From Myxococcales bacterium (GTDB taxonomy: Bacteria; Myxococcota; Myxococcia; Myxococcales; Myxococcaceae), in assembly GCA_030681895.1 (NCBI GenBank), contig JAUXRI010000117.1, forward strand, positions 1 through 64,000: a DNA stretch of 64,000 nt, written 5' to 3'. Positions 1-8,112 of this stretch are shown piece after piece. The stretch's first letter is position 1; every line of letters begins with the position of its first letter. Position numbers and translations under genes: made by a program. The notes beneath the pieces are model-generated. The model worked only from the letters and a program-made list of their open reading frames with translations, was not told the origin of the DNA and searched no databases.

Positions 1-1
1 C

Positions 2-199
2 GGCAAGGCGACCCTGACCAACGTGACCATCTTCGGCAACAGCGCCTGCATGAGCGGGCTCTTGACCACCAATCGTGAACAAAACCGGGCGCCTCCCACC
101 AACTGGCGGCCTCGGCAGAGTTTGCAGAGCTGGCCACCGGACTCGAACGGGGTGTCGCACGTCATGGTTTCGTTCTGGCACGTTCCGGAACGAAACTGA
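2..199 (+). CDS. C-terminal end of a beta-helix-repeat-like protein (partial)
   Basis: The frame is open from the window edge to a TGA at 197-199, giving 65 residues. The first residues contain TLTNVTIFGNSA, a typical rung of secreted right-handed parallel beta-helix repeat proteins (L-x-N-V-T-I-x-G-N). The following 45 residues are rich in Trp, Pro and Arg and do not look like beta-helix, so the end may be a decayed or frameshifted tail rather than a native terminus. The rest of the gene lies to the left of the window. Function is unknown; such proteins are usually surface-exposed. Confidence 0.4.
   Translation, partial: GKATLTNVTIFGNSACMSGLLTTNREQNRAPPTNWRPRQSLQSWPPDSNGVSHVMVSFWHVPERN
167..196. 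terminator. Hairpin between convergent genes
   Basis: Perfect 9-base arms (GTTTCGTTC at 167-175, GAACGAAAC at 188-196) flank a 12-base loop. It sits at the 3' ends of the left partial gene and of the hemerythrin gene, which converge. No run of T follows, so it is at best a weak or Rho-assisted terminator. Confidence 0.35.
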
Positions 200-207
200 A
201 ACCCGAA

Positions 208-702
208 CTACCGGCGCGCAGTGATGCCCGTCAACCGGAGCACCTCGGCCACCTGCGCCCGAACGGACGGCCCCTTCCGGAAGGCCGCGAGGGTCAGCTT
301 CGGGTGCTCCTCGATGTCGGCGACGACGCGGTCGTTGAGGGTGCTGACGAGCACCTCGTCGCAGCGGCTCAGGAAACCGCCCGGCGCTTCTTCGACGCGG
401 TAGTGCTCGTCGAGCAGGTCCTTCAGGTTCTCGACCCACTCCCGCTCGGGCCGGGGCACGCAGAGCGCGGCGATGCCGGCGTGGTCCTTCCGCAGGCCGG
501 GGCGGTCATCGGGCGGGCGGCCGAGCGCGCGAATGAGCGCAGGCATCACGACACGCTCTTCGACGCTGACGTGCCAGAGCAGGTGGTGGCGGAAGAGGTC
601 GAACGCCGCGACGTCGAGGCCGTTGGTCGCGAGACAGGCCGAGAGCTCCCCGCGGAGCAGCTGATGCTGCGCTCGAAGCACCGTCGAGACGAGGCGACCC
701 AT
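208..702 (-). CDS. Hemerythrin HHE-domain protein
   Basis: A 164-residue cytoplasmic protein. The all-helical hemerythrin pattern is visible: His in AQHQLL near residue 13, HH then HVSVEE in helix 2, KDHAG in helix 3 and DEHYRVEE in helix 4, matching the His/Glu ligands of a non-haem di-iron site. Proteins of this family bind or sense O2 or NO, or help repair iron centres. The ATG at 702 is used because the frame upstream is antisense to the barrel gene; a GTG at 726 is an alternative. It is transcribed away from the MbnP/MbnH-RegBA operon with only about 110 bases between starts, so the two may share regulation. Confidence 0.72.
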   Translation of the reverse strand: MGRLVSTVLRAQHQLLRGELSACLATNGLDVAAFDLFRHHLLWHVSVEERVVMPALIRALGRPPDDRPGLRKDHAGIAALCVPRPEREWVENLKDLLDEHYRVEEAPGGFLSRCDEVLVSTLNDRVVADIEEHPKLTLAAFRKGPSVRAQVAEVLRLTGITARR

Positions 703-811
703 TGGCGCGCGAGCACTGCAGGGCACGTGCCCCGCGCAGCGCTTGCCGCCGCGCCCTGCGACAACGTGACGCACGCACGCGGCCTGTGACCTGCAGTACT
801 TCGACGCCGTG
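703..811. promoter_or_regulatory. Divergent control region of hemerythrin gene and copper/redox operon
   Basis: The only intergenic space upstream of the six-gene operon. It holds a perfect 12-base palindrome, GGGCACGTGCCC, at 721-732, about 20 bases upstream of the hemerythrin ATG. At 758-772 it holds GCGAC-N5-GACGC, which resembles the GCGGC-N5-GTCGC type of site described for RegA/PrrA with one mismatch per half. Either could be an operator. No convincing -35/-10 pair was recognised. Confidence 0.35.
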
Positions 812-1702
812 ATGACGCGTGTCGCGCTCCTCGTCGGCCTGTGTGGCGTGCTGACTGCCTCCCCCGCGCCCGCGTGCCCGACGTGTGCGTGTGGCAACCC
901 GGCGATGACGGCGATGGGCGCGGAGCAACCGTTCGTCAACCGCGTGCGCCTCGCCACCACGCTCCGGGCCTGGCAGCAGGACGAAGGCACCCCGTCGGTC
1001 GACGCCGTGCGCTTGAGAGAGCTGCGCCTCGACGTCAGCGCGTCATGGTCACCGACGCCGTGGCTCACCTTCGCCGCCAACGTTCCCGTGCAGCTTCGCG
1101 AGCAGCTCGCGGTCAACCTCGCGCGACAGACCGGCGTGGGCTGGGGAGAAGTCGACCTCTCCTCACGCGTCGTCGTTCACGGCAGCGGCCAGCTGAGGCC
1201 GAAGGCGTTGATCAGCCTCATCGCCGGCGTGCGCCTCCCGACGGCGTTGACCCTGCTCGACCAGGACCGGCGGCCCCTCGACATGGACGCGCAGCTCGGC
1301 GCCGGCGCGGTCGCTCCTCAGCTCGGCATCGCGTGGAGCGGCTTCTTCGGTGACCGCTGGTCGGCGATGGCGTCGCTGATGGGCGAGCTGCCCTTCGAGG
1401 GCCGCTACGGCATGCGCATGGGCCCGTCGGCGGTGCTGGTGGGGCTCACCCAATTCCAACCGGTGCGGTGGTTCGGCGTACGCGCTGGCGTCGACGTGCG
1501 CGGCGAGCTCGAGTCGGTGGTGAACGGGCAGACCGACGCGCGGCTCGCAGGGGTCCTCGGGAGCGTGCTGGCCGACGTGGTGTTCAGCCTCAACGGCCAG
1601 ACGCTGCTCCTCGCAGGAGCGCGCGTTCCCCTCGTCGATTCCAGGCCCGGCCCGGTCCGCACGTCTCCCATTCTCGTCGTCAGCCTCGTGGTGGACCTGT
1701 GA
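812..1702 (+). CDS. Outer-membrane beta-barrel protein with N-terminal CPTCACG motif
   Basis: A 296-residue exported protein. Residues 1-21 form a signal peptide ending near PAPA, immediately followed by CPTCACG, a compact three-Cys motif that could bind metal. The remainder alternates hydrophobic and polar residues in barrel-like strands and ends SLVVDL with a hydrophobic terminal segment, as expected for an outer-membrane barrel. ATG 812 is preceded in frame by GTG 809, also possible. It is the first gene of the operon; its stop overlaps the next start (GTGA). Because it leads MbnP and MbnH, a role in copper passage or sensing at the outer membrane is inferred, not shown. Confidence 0.68.
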   Translation: MTRVALLVGLCGVLTASPAPACPTCACGNPAMTAMGAEQPFVNRVRLATTLRAWQQDEGTPSVDAVRLRELRLDVSASWSPTPWLTFAANVPVQLREQLAVNLARQTGVGWGEVDLSSRVVVHGSGQLRPKALISLIAGVRLPTALTLLDQDRRPLDMDAQLGAGAVAPQLGIAWSGFFGDRWSAMASLMGELPFEGRYGMRMGPSAVLVGLTQFQPVRWFGVRAGVDVRGELESVVNGQTDARLAGVLGSVLADVVFSLNGQTLLLAGARVPLVDSRPGPVRTSPILVVSLVVDL

Positions 1703-2325
1703 GGCTCGCGCTCCTGCTGCTGGTCTTCGCCTCGTGCGCGACGCGCGACGCCGGCATCGAGGTCGAGGTGTCGCTCACGGTGGGGCCGATGCCGAACGGC
1801 GGCCCACGGCTCGACGTCGGGCGCCTGAGCATCACCAGCGTGCGCGGCGTTCCGTGCGACGAGCTGATGGCGTCACTCAACCCCATCTCGTCGGCCTGGG
1901 CTCACGGGGCCCACACGCCGGAGGCGGCCTCTCCCCTGCGGGCGGACGTCGCCGTCGACGTCGACCTCGTCACGCCGGGCCCGACCCCGTTGGCCACGCT
2001 GCGCCCACCGCCTGGGCTGTGGTGCGGGCTCGAGCTGCGCTTCTCTCCCTCGACGAGTGACGCCAGGTGGGGCGGCGCCACGTTGCTCGTCGACGCGAAC
2101 GAGGGGAGCGCGAGCAGACGCTATCTGTCGACGTCGCAACGAGCTCCACAGCTCAGGTTCCTGCCGCTGACGCTCTCAGACACCACACGCCACCACCACC
2201 TCACCGTCGGGCTCGACCCGACCATCTTGTCGACCCTGCAGCCCGCGACGAGTGACACGCGTCTCGAGCTGCTCGATACGTTGTCGTCGTCAATCACGAT
2301 GTCCGCCGTGGAGACCCTGAAATGA
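1699..2325 (+). CDS. Small lipoprotein of the copper/redox operon
   Basis: A 208-residue protein starting at GTG 1699, which overlaps the barrel gene's stop by four bases. The N-terminus has a signal peptide with lipobox FASC. The mature part is beta-rich, with a local His cluster (TTRHHHL, around residue 155) and two further Cys. The family was not recognised. Position between the barrel and MbnP, overlapping both neighbours by four bases, indicates translational coupling and a shared periplasmic function. The His cluster makes metal binding possible, but this is inference. Confidence 0.66.
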   Translation: MRLALLLLVFASCATRDAGIEVEVSLTVGPMPNGGPRLDVGRLSITSVRGVPCDELMASLNPISSAWAHGAHTPEAASPLRADVAVDVDLVTPGPTPLATLRPPPGLWCGLELRFSPSTSDARWGGATLLVDANEGSASRRYLSTSQRAPQLRFLPLTLSDTTRHHHLTVGLDPTILSTLQPATSDTRLELLDTLSSSITMSAVETLK

Positions 2326-3173
2326 GCCGCCTCACCCTCGCCGCCTCGCTCGTCACCCTCGCCGCGTGCGGCCCGATGACCACCACCCCCGACGCCGGCA
2401 CGCACGCGCACCAGGACGTCACGCGGCTCACCTTCAAGGCGAAGGTCGGCACTCAGGACTTCGCGTGCGGCACCACCTACCAGGTCGGAACGCCACAAAC
2501 CCAATACACGCCGCGCGACTTCCGGCTGTATCTCCATGACGTCGTCCTCACCTCGGAGGACGGGAAGGACGTTCCCTTCGTGCTGAGCGACGATGGCACC
2601 TTCCAGCGTCAGGGCGTCGCGCTCCTCGACTTCGAGAACAAGGCGGGCGACTGCAGCAATGGCACCGAGGCCACCAACAGCGTGCTGAAGGGCAGCGCCG
2701 CTGGGGGGCACTACACGAAGCTCGCGTTCACCCTCGGCGTCCCCTTCGAGCAGAACCACCAGGACGCGGCCGCCGCACAGGCGCCGCTCAACTCGACCGC
2801 GATGTTCTGGAATTGGATGGGTGGGTACAAGTTCCTCAAGATTGACGGGCTGACGACTGGCCTGCCGACGGGCCACAACCTGCACGTCGGCTCGACGGGC
2901 TGCACGGCTGGCACTACGCCGAACTCGGTCGCCTCGTGCTCGAACACCAACCGGGTGCGCATCACCCTCGACTTCAACCCCGAGCTCAACACGGTGGTGA
3001 TGGACCTCGCGGCGCTGCTCGAGGGCAGCAACCTGGACACCAACCTCGCGATGAGCGCGCCGGGCTGCATGTCGGCGCCGACCGACACCGACTGCGCCAC
3101 CGTGTTCTCGAAGCTCGGCCTGCCGTTCGGTGGTGCCGCTGCTGCCACGCAGGTGTTCTTCAAGGTGCAGTAG
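2322..3173 (+). CDS. mbnP: MbnP-family copper-binding protein (metallo-mystery pair, four-Cys motif)
   Basis: A 283-residue lipoprotein (lipobox LAAC, Cys16). After a short DAG linker comes the MbnP domain: FACG around Cys49, PRDFRLYLHDV (64-74), VALLDFE with Cys111, FTLGVPFEQNH (136-146), the hallmark FWNWMGGYKFLKID (162-175), LHVGSTGC (Cys194), Cys206, GCMS (Cys249) and Cys258. Excluding the lipobox this gives six Cys, including the family's four. In studied members a Trp is oxidised to kynurenine by the partner MbnH, and copper binding depends on it; Trp163 and Trp165 are the conserved candidates here. The start overlaps the preceding stop (ATGA) and MbnH follows after 12 bases. Length fits the family. 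Confidence 0.9.
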   Translation: MSRLTLAASLVTLAACGPMTTTPDAGTHAHQDVTRLTFKAKVGTQDFACGTTYQVGTPQTQYTPRDFRLYLHDVVLTSEDGKDVPFVLSDDGTFQRQGVALLDFENKAGDCSNGTEATNSVLKGSAAGGHYTKLAFTLGVPFEQNHQDAAAAQAPLNSTAMFWNWMGGYKFLKIDGLTTGLPTGHNLHVGSTGCTAGTTPNSVASCSNTNRVRITLDFNPELNTVVMDLAALLEGSNLDTNLAMSAPGCMSAPTDTDCATVFSKLGLPFGGAAAATQVFFKVQ

Positions 3174-3179
3174 AAGGAG
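3174..3179 (+). promoter_or_regulatory. Ribosome binding site of mbnH
   Basis: AAGGAG lies directly after the mbnP stop codon and six bases before ATG 3186. This is the only gene junction in the operon with a free-standing, near-consensus site; the other junctions rely on four-base overlaps. Confidence 0.75.
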
Positions 3180-3185
3180 TCTGTC

Positions 3186-4307
3186 ATGCGCGCCGCTGCT
3201 CTCCTCACCGTCGCCCTCACTGGCTGTGGCGCGCCGGGCATGAACGTCGACGCGGGCGCTGGCTACGACTGGCAGCTGCCGGCGGGCTTCCCGACGCCCG
3301 TGGTGCCGGCCGACAACCCGATGTCAGCCGAGAAGGTCACGCTCGGGCGCCAGCTCTTCTACGACGTGCGCCTCTCGAAGAACCGGAAGCAGTCGTGCGG
3401 CACCTGTCACGAGCAGAAGCGCGCCTTCACGGACGGGCGTGAGACGGGCCTGGGCAGCACGGGCGAGGCCCACCCACGAAACCCGCAGGGCCTCACCAAC
3501 GTGGCGTTCAACGCGACGCTCACCTGGGCGAACCCGCTCGTCACCACGCTCGAGCGGCAGGCGCTCCTGCCACTCCTGGGAGAACACCCCGTCGAGCTCG
3601 GCTGGGCCGGCGCGGAAGTCGAGCTGATCAACCGGCTCACCACCGAAGCCGACTACGCCGCGCGCTTCGCCGCCGCGTTCCCCGACGAGCAGGGTGCCAT
3701 CACCCTCGTCACCATCACCCGCGCGCTGGCCGCCTTCGAGCGCACCCTTCTCTCAGGCAACGCGCCGTGGGACCGATACTCGCGCGGCGACGCGTCGGCG
3801 TTGTCGGACTCGGCGAAGCGCGGGCTCGAGCTGTTCAACTCCGAGACGCTCGAGTGCTACCACTGCCACGCAGGCTTCAACTTCGCCGACTCGGTGGTAC
3901 ACGCCGGCAGCGCAAACCCAGACGCACCTTTTCACAATACAGGCCTGTACAACGTCGACGGCAACGGCGCGTACCCGATGGGCGGCACAGGGCTCCTCGA
4001 GGTGACCGGCCGGGCCGGAGACATGGGCCGCTTCCGCGCACCGTCACTCCGCAACGTGACGGTCACCGCGCCGTACATGCACGACGGCTCCATTGCGACG
4101 CTGCGTGACGTCATCGCGCACTACGCCGCAGGCGGGCGCTCGAAGCGACAGACGGGACAGCTGAGTCCCCTCCAGTCCGACCTGGTGCGTGGGTTTCCCC
4201 TCAGCGCGCAGGAGACGGACGACCTGCTCGCCTTCCTCTCGGCTTTGACCGACGACGACTTCCTCACCACTTCCTCGCTCTCGAACCCGTTCGACGCTGG
4301 CCCATGA
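3186..4307 (+). CDS. mbnH: MbnH-type di-haem enzyme (MXAN_0977 family), MauG-like
   Basis: A 373-residue lipoprotein (lipobox LTGC, Cys14) of the bacterial di-haem peroxidase/MauG superfamily. The two c-haem motifs are CGTCH (71-75) and CYHCH (224-228). Family-typical stretches are LTWANPLVTTLERQALLPLLG (about 112-132), GEHPVELG, FRAPSLRNV (283-291) and PYMHDGS (296-302). MbnH uses a high-valent di-haem state to convert a Trp of MbnP to kynurenine, so its substrate should be the adjacent MbnP. It has its own AAGGAG site, and its stop overlaps the start of the sensor kinase (ATGA), linking enzyme and regulator in one transcript. Confidence 0.9.
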   Translation: MRAAALLTVALTGCGAPGMNVDAGAGYDWQLPAGFPTPVVPADNPMSAEKVTLGRQLFYDVRLSKNRKQSCGTCHEQKRAFTDGRETGLGSTGEAHPRNPQGLTNVAFNATLTWANPLVTTLERQALLPLLGEHPVELGWAGAEVELINRLTTEADYAARFAAAFPDEQGAITLVTITRALAAFERTLLSGNAPWDRYSRGDASALSDSAKRGLELFNSETLECYHCHAGFNFADSVVHAGSANPDAPFHNTGLYNVDGNGAYPMGGTGLLEVTGRAGDMGRFRAPSLRNVTVTAPYMHDGSIATLRDVIAHYAAGGRSKRQTGQLSPLQSDLVRGFPLSAQETDDLLAFLSALTDDDFLTTSSLSNPFDAGP

Positions 4308-5554
4308 ACACCGGAGCCCTCGACGTCTCGCTGCCGTGGTTCCGCTGGGTGCGGCGGGCGGTGTGGACGTGTCAGCTGCTCCTCTTGCTCTGGGCGTGGG
4401 GAGGGCTGGGCATTCACCTGCAGGTGGTGTGGCTGCTGGTGCTCATCGGCGTGGGCTTCGGCTCCGACGCGTTCGCCTGGTGGTGGCAACGGCATGGCGT
4501 GTCAGAGAACCGGCTGCTCGGGCTGATGCTCGTCGATACCGCGCTCCACACGGGCGTGTTTGCGTTGAGCGGCGGGCCCTTCAACCCCTTCACGGCGCTG
4601 TACCTGGTGAACATCGTGCTGGCGTCGCTGGTGCTGTCGAAGACGCGGCAGTGGGTGCAGTTGTTCGCGTCGATGCTGGGCTTCGCGTCGCTGTTCCTCG
4701 TCGAGAAGGTGGCGCCCGCGACGTGGGAGCTGCCGAACCACCAGGAACTGATGCGCCTGCACCTCACCGGCATGTGGCTCGCGTTCGTGGTGGCCGCGGG
4801 CTTCATCGTCTCGTTCGTGCAGCGGGTGCTCTCGTCCCTTCGCGCGCGGGAAGCGCAGCTCGCCGAGGCCAGGCGGCTCTCGGCGCAACACGAGAAGCTG
4901 GCGGCGCTCACCACGCTGGCGGCGGGAGCAGCGCACGAGCTCGCCACGCCGCTGGGCACCATCGCCATCGCCAGCCACGAGATGTCGCGCGCGCTCGAGA
5001 AGCTCGCCGTTCCGGACTCCCTGCGTGACGATGCGAAGCTGGTGCGCGAGCAGGTCGAGCGGTGCCGAACGATTCTGCAGAGCATGTCGGCCCGCTCGGG
5101 AGAGCTCGCAGGCGAAGCCATCACCACGTTTCCTGTCGACGCGTGGCTCGAGGAAGCGACCGAGGGCCTCGCCGGAAGAGACCGGGTGGTGCGTCCATCG
5201 GCGTCGTCGCTCCAGGTGACCGGGCCACGGGCCGCGCTCGCCCAGGCGCTGCGCAACCTGGTGAAGAACGCGCTCGAAGCGTCGGGCGGCCCCGTCGTCC
5301 TCGAGGCGAAGCCCGCGCGGCAGACGCTGACGCTGTCCGTGCGCGACGGTGGCCCGGGTATCGACGCGACCGTGGTGAGCCGATTGGGAGAGCCCTTCTT
5401 CACCACCAAGCCCGTCGGCAAAGGCATGGGCCTGGGCGTCTTCCTCGCGCGCACGCTGGCGCAGCAGCTCGGCGGCTCGCTCACCTTCGCCTCGACGCCG
5501 GGCACGGGCACGACGGCGTCGCTCTCACTCCCCACGGCGCCGGAGCCGACATGA
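4304..5554 (+). CDS. RegB/PrrB-type redox sensor histidine kinase
   Basis: A 416-residue membrane kinase. The N-terminal 175 residues contain about six hydrophobic segments; between them GGPFNPF (90-96) matches the GGXXNPF quinone-binding heptapeptide of RegB. The H-box AAHELATPLGTI carries His211, and VERCRTIL places Cys254 where RegB has its redox-active Cys. The HATPase domain follows, with N-box NLVKNALEA (318-326), DGGPGID and GMGLGVF. RegB/PrrB/ActS kinases sense quinone redox state and oxygen and phosphorylate RegA. It overlaps mbnH and the regulator gene by four bases each. Conservation of both sensory signatures suggests intact redox sensing. Confidence in the subfamily is high. Confidence 0.88.
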   Translation: MNTGALDVSLPWFRWVRRAVWTCQLLLLLWAWGGLGIHLQVVWLLVLIGVGFGSDAFAWWWQRHGVSENRLLGLMLVDTALHTGVFALSGGPFNPFTALYLVNIVLASLVLSKTRQWVQLFASMLGFASLFLVEKVAPATWELPNHQELMRLHLTGMWLAFVVAAGFIVSFVQRVLSSLRAREAQLAEARRLSAQHEKLAALTTLAAGAAHELATPLGTIAIASHEMSRALEKLAVPDSLRDDAKLVREQVERCRTILQSMSARSGELAGEAITTFPVDAWLEEATEGLAGRDRVVRPSASSLQVTGPRAALAQALRNLVKNALEASGGPVVLEAKPARQTLTLSVRDGGPGIDATVVSRLGEPFFTTKPVGKGMGLGVFLARTLAQQLGGSLTFASTPGTGTTASLSLPTAPEPT

Positions 5555-6081
5555 CGACCGCCGAGTCACCGACGCTGTGGTTGGTGGATGACGACGAGGC
5601 GTTTCGCAAGCGGCTCGGGCGCGCGCTGGAAGAGCGTGGCTTCGTGGTGACGTCGTTCGCGTCGGTGGAAGAGAGCCTCGCGGCGCTGGTGGAAGGGCCC
5701 GAGTACGCCGTCGTCGACCTGCGGCTCGGTGGCGCGTCGGGCCTCGCGCTCCTCGAGGCGCTGCACACGAAGGACCCGGGCACGCGCGCGGTGATGTTGA
5801 CGGGCTACGGCTCGATTCCGACGGCCGTCGAGGCGACGAAGCTGGGCGCGGTGGCGTACCTCACCAAGCCGACCGACGCCGACGCGGTGGTGCAGGCCCT
5901 GCTCGGTGGAGCTGCGCCTGCGGACGTCGACGAGACGCCCAGCCTCGCGCGCGCCGAGTGGGAGTACATTCACCGCGTGCTGGCTGATTGTCAGAGCAAC
6001 GTCTCGGAAGCCGCGCGACGGCTCGGGCTGCACCGGCGGTCGCTGCAACGGAAGCTGCAAAAGCACCCGCCGACAAAGTAG
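5551..6081 (+). CDS. RegA/PrrA-type response regulator
   Basis: A 176-residue protein with a receiver domain (acidic DDD 13-15, phospho-acceptor Asp56 in VVDLRLGGASGL, Thr84, Lys106) and a short C-terminal Fis-like helix-turn-helix, NVSEAARRLGLHRRSLQRKL (150-169). That arrangement and the wording VDLRLGGASGL and WEYIHRV are typical of RegA/PrrA/ActR global redox regulators. ATG 5551 overlaps the kinase stop. It is the last gene of the operon and is expected to control transcription in response to the RegB-like kinase. Likely targets include its own operon and the divergent hemerythrin gene, which is inference. Confidence 0.88.
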   Translation: MTTAESPTLWLVDDDEAFRKRLGRALEERGFVVTSFASVEESLAALVEGPEYAVVDLRLGGASGLALLEALHTKDPGTRAVMLTGYGSIPTAVEATKLGAVAYLTKPTDADAVVQALLGGAAPADVDETPSLARAEWEYIHRVLADCQSNVSEAARRLGLHRRSLQRKLQKHPPTK

Positions 6082-6279
6082 CGGGCGAACGCGTCTCGCT
6101 GCAGGCCAACATCTTCAGCGTCGGCCTTGGCTCTGCTGTTCCCAGGCAGTCGCTCCGCTCATCGCAACGTGGTCACTGTCCATGCCTCGACCGCGACCTC
6201 CTGCCTCAGAGCCTTCGTGGACTTCCGGTCGTCGCCTTAGACGCCTCGATCGTTCGCGAGCCAGTCGCTTCGGAGGACC

Positions 6280-7491
6280 TCACCCCGAGGCCTTCGTGAG
6301 CGACTCGACGAGCCGCTGTGGTGCGTCGAGGATGACGGACGGCGCGAGCTGCTGCGCGCGCTCGACGAGTTGTGACTGAGAGAGCTGGGTGAAGAGCTCA
6401 GCGAAGCGCGCGCCGCTGAGCTGGTACCGCGGCACGCCGAAGCCCACGCCTGCGAGGGCCAGCCGGTGCGCCGTGTAGAACTGGTCGAGCAGGTGCGGCA
6501 TTACCGCCTGCGGCACTCCCGCGCGTGCGGCAGCGTGCGTGGTGCCAACGCCGCCGTGATGCACCACCCCGGCGCAGCGTGGGAACACCAGGTGATGTGG
6601 CTCGTCTCCAACGACACACACGTGTTCGTCATCAGGCAGCTCGAAGCCCGCCCAGCCGCGCGAGACGACCACGCGTCTCCCCGCCAGCCGCGCGCCCTCG
6701 ACGATGGCGGCGGTCGTCTTCGCCGGGTTGCGGTCGGACATGCTGCCGAAGCCGATGAAGAGGGGCGGCGGCCCGGCGCGTAGAAACGCGTCCAGCTTCG
6801 GCGAGAGCGCGGCGTTCGGCTCGTCGAGGAAGAGCGCTCCGAGTTGCTGAAGCTCGCGCGTCGGAGCGAGCTGCGTCGGAGAGGGAAACAGCGCCGGCTC
6901 GGCCGCGAGGTAGGTGACATCGGCGAGCAACGTCGACCAGACCGCAGCCGTTGGACCCAGGCCCGCCGCGCGCCGCCGGCGATTGAGCGGCCCCTTGAGG
7001 AAGCTCGACCACATCACCTCGTTGAGGCGCCAGGTCAGCCGATTCACCCACCCGGGCAGCGTCTGGGAGCGGATGAACGGCGCCGGGTGCTCCGGCGACG
7101 GAATCATGAACGGCGAGAGCGCGAGGAAGCGGTACGGCACGCCGCCCAGCTCGGCCAACAACCGGCCCGCCGCGAACACCGAGCACCCCAGCACCAGGTC
7201 GCACCGCTTCACCACCTCGCCCATCGCCTCGACCTGCGCGTCCACCTCGTGGCGAAGCAGCGGCAAGACGCGCAGCAGGTCGATGAGGCGCCCCTCGGAG
7301 GCGGCCTTCGAGACGGCCGCGTAGTCGATGCCGATGGCGGTCGCGCTCAAGCCGAGGCTGCGCACCCACTCGGCGCTGCTGGGCGGCACGAAGAGCTCGC
7401 ACGTGTGCCCCGCAGCCTGGAGCGCGCGCGCCGCCACCATCGCTGGCTGTACGTCTCCCCGAGTGCCGAAGGCCGCGACCAGTACCCGCAT
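6280..7491 (-). CDS. UDP-glycosyltransferase family protein (GT1-like)
   Basis: A 403-residue GT-B-fold enzyme. The N-terminus MRVLVAAFGTRGDVQPA is the standard opening of sterol/macrolide-type glycosyltransferases (G-T-R-G-D-x-x-P). The C-terminal donor site reads VHHGGVGTTHAAARAGVP, then DQ about 12 residues later, matching the HxGxGTxxxxxxxGxP...DQ nucleotide-sugar signature. It probably transfers a sugar to a lipid or small secondary metabolite in the cytoplasm; the acceptor cannot be predicted. It stands alone, convergent with the RegA gene across a 198-base spacer in which nothing further was recognised. Confidence 0.82.
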   Translation of the reverse strand: MRVLVAAFGTRGDVQPAMVAARALQAAGHTCELFVPPSSAEWVRSLGLSATAIGIDYAAVSKAASEGRLIDLLRVLPLLRHEVDAQVEAMGEVVKRCDLVLGCSVFAAGRLLAELGGVPYRFLALSPFMIPSPEHPAPFIRSQTLPGWVNRLTWRLNEVMWSSFLKGPLNRRRRAAGLGPTAAVWSTLLADVTYLAAEPALFPSPTQLAPTRELQQLGALFLDEPNAALSPKLDAFLRAGPPPLFIGFGSMSDRNPAKTTAAIVEGARLAGRRVVVSRGWAGFELPDDEHVCVVGDEPHHLVFPRCAGVVHHGGVGTTHAAARAGVPQAVMPHLLDQFYTAHRLALAGVGFGVPRYQLSGARFAELFTQLSQSQLVERAQQLAPSVILDAPQRLVESLTKASG

Positions 7492-7561
7492 GCGGACAGC
7501 TCACGCAGGGACCCCAGGAAAGTCGAGCACCGTCGACGCGCGGCCGTGCGAGGCTGTGTCG

Positions 7562-8047
7562 ATGATCAGCCTGCTGGGAGCACTCATGGTCCTCGCTGCG
7601 TCCCCCGATGCGGGAAAGCCTCCACGAAAGCAGCTCGGAGAGCAGTTCGGTGTGCCCGTCTACGAGCCCGACCAACCGTGGACACGCGAGGTGCCCTCGC
7701 CCGACGGGCGCGTCAAACAAGGCAGCACCACGCAATCGAGCAGCTCGGACGGAACGCTCCGCTACGACGTCGACCGGCTCACCGTCTCGGGGACCGCGCC
7801 CATCGAGCTGGCGCCGAAGAAGCTCCCCAGCCGGCGTGTCAGCGTTCAATTCAAGGTCGAGCGCGGCACGGTGCGGGTGTTCCTCAAGTACGCACTCGAC
7901 GTGGCCGTGTTCTGCGAAGCGACCGCGCCGGCGTCATGCACGCTCGAAGGCGTGGTGTGGCAGTCGACCAGCTTGCGCCCGATGGTGTTGCTGCAGGCGC
8001 TCGATGGAGAAGCGGTGCTCACCGGCTTCTCGGTGAAGTCGATGTGA
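7562..8047 (+). CDS. Hypothetical secreted protein
   Basis: A 161-residue protein with a short N-terminal signal (MISLLGALMVLAAS) followed by a PDAG linker. Two Cys lie close together (FCEATAPASC) in the second half, possibly a disulfide; the remainder is beta-rich, consistent with a small carbohydrate- or ligand-binding fold. The family was not recognised. ATG 7562 was chosen because it begins the signal peptide; the frame further upstream is antisense to the glycosyltransferase. The start is 70 bases from the glycosyltransferase start in divergent orientation. Confidence 0.6.
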   Translation: MISLLGALMVLAASPDAGKPPRKQLGEQFGVPVYEPDQPWTREVPSPDGRVKQGSTTQSSSSDGTLRYDVDRLTVSGTAPIELAPKKLPSRRVSVQFKVERGTVRVFLKYALDVAVFCEATAPASCTLEGVVWQSTSLRPMVLLQALDGEAVLTGFSVKSM

Positions 8048-8112
8048 CGCAGGCCAACCACGCCAGCGAGCCCCGCCAGCGCTCGACTCCTACGCCACAG
8101 GCCAACGGTGGC

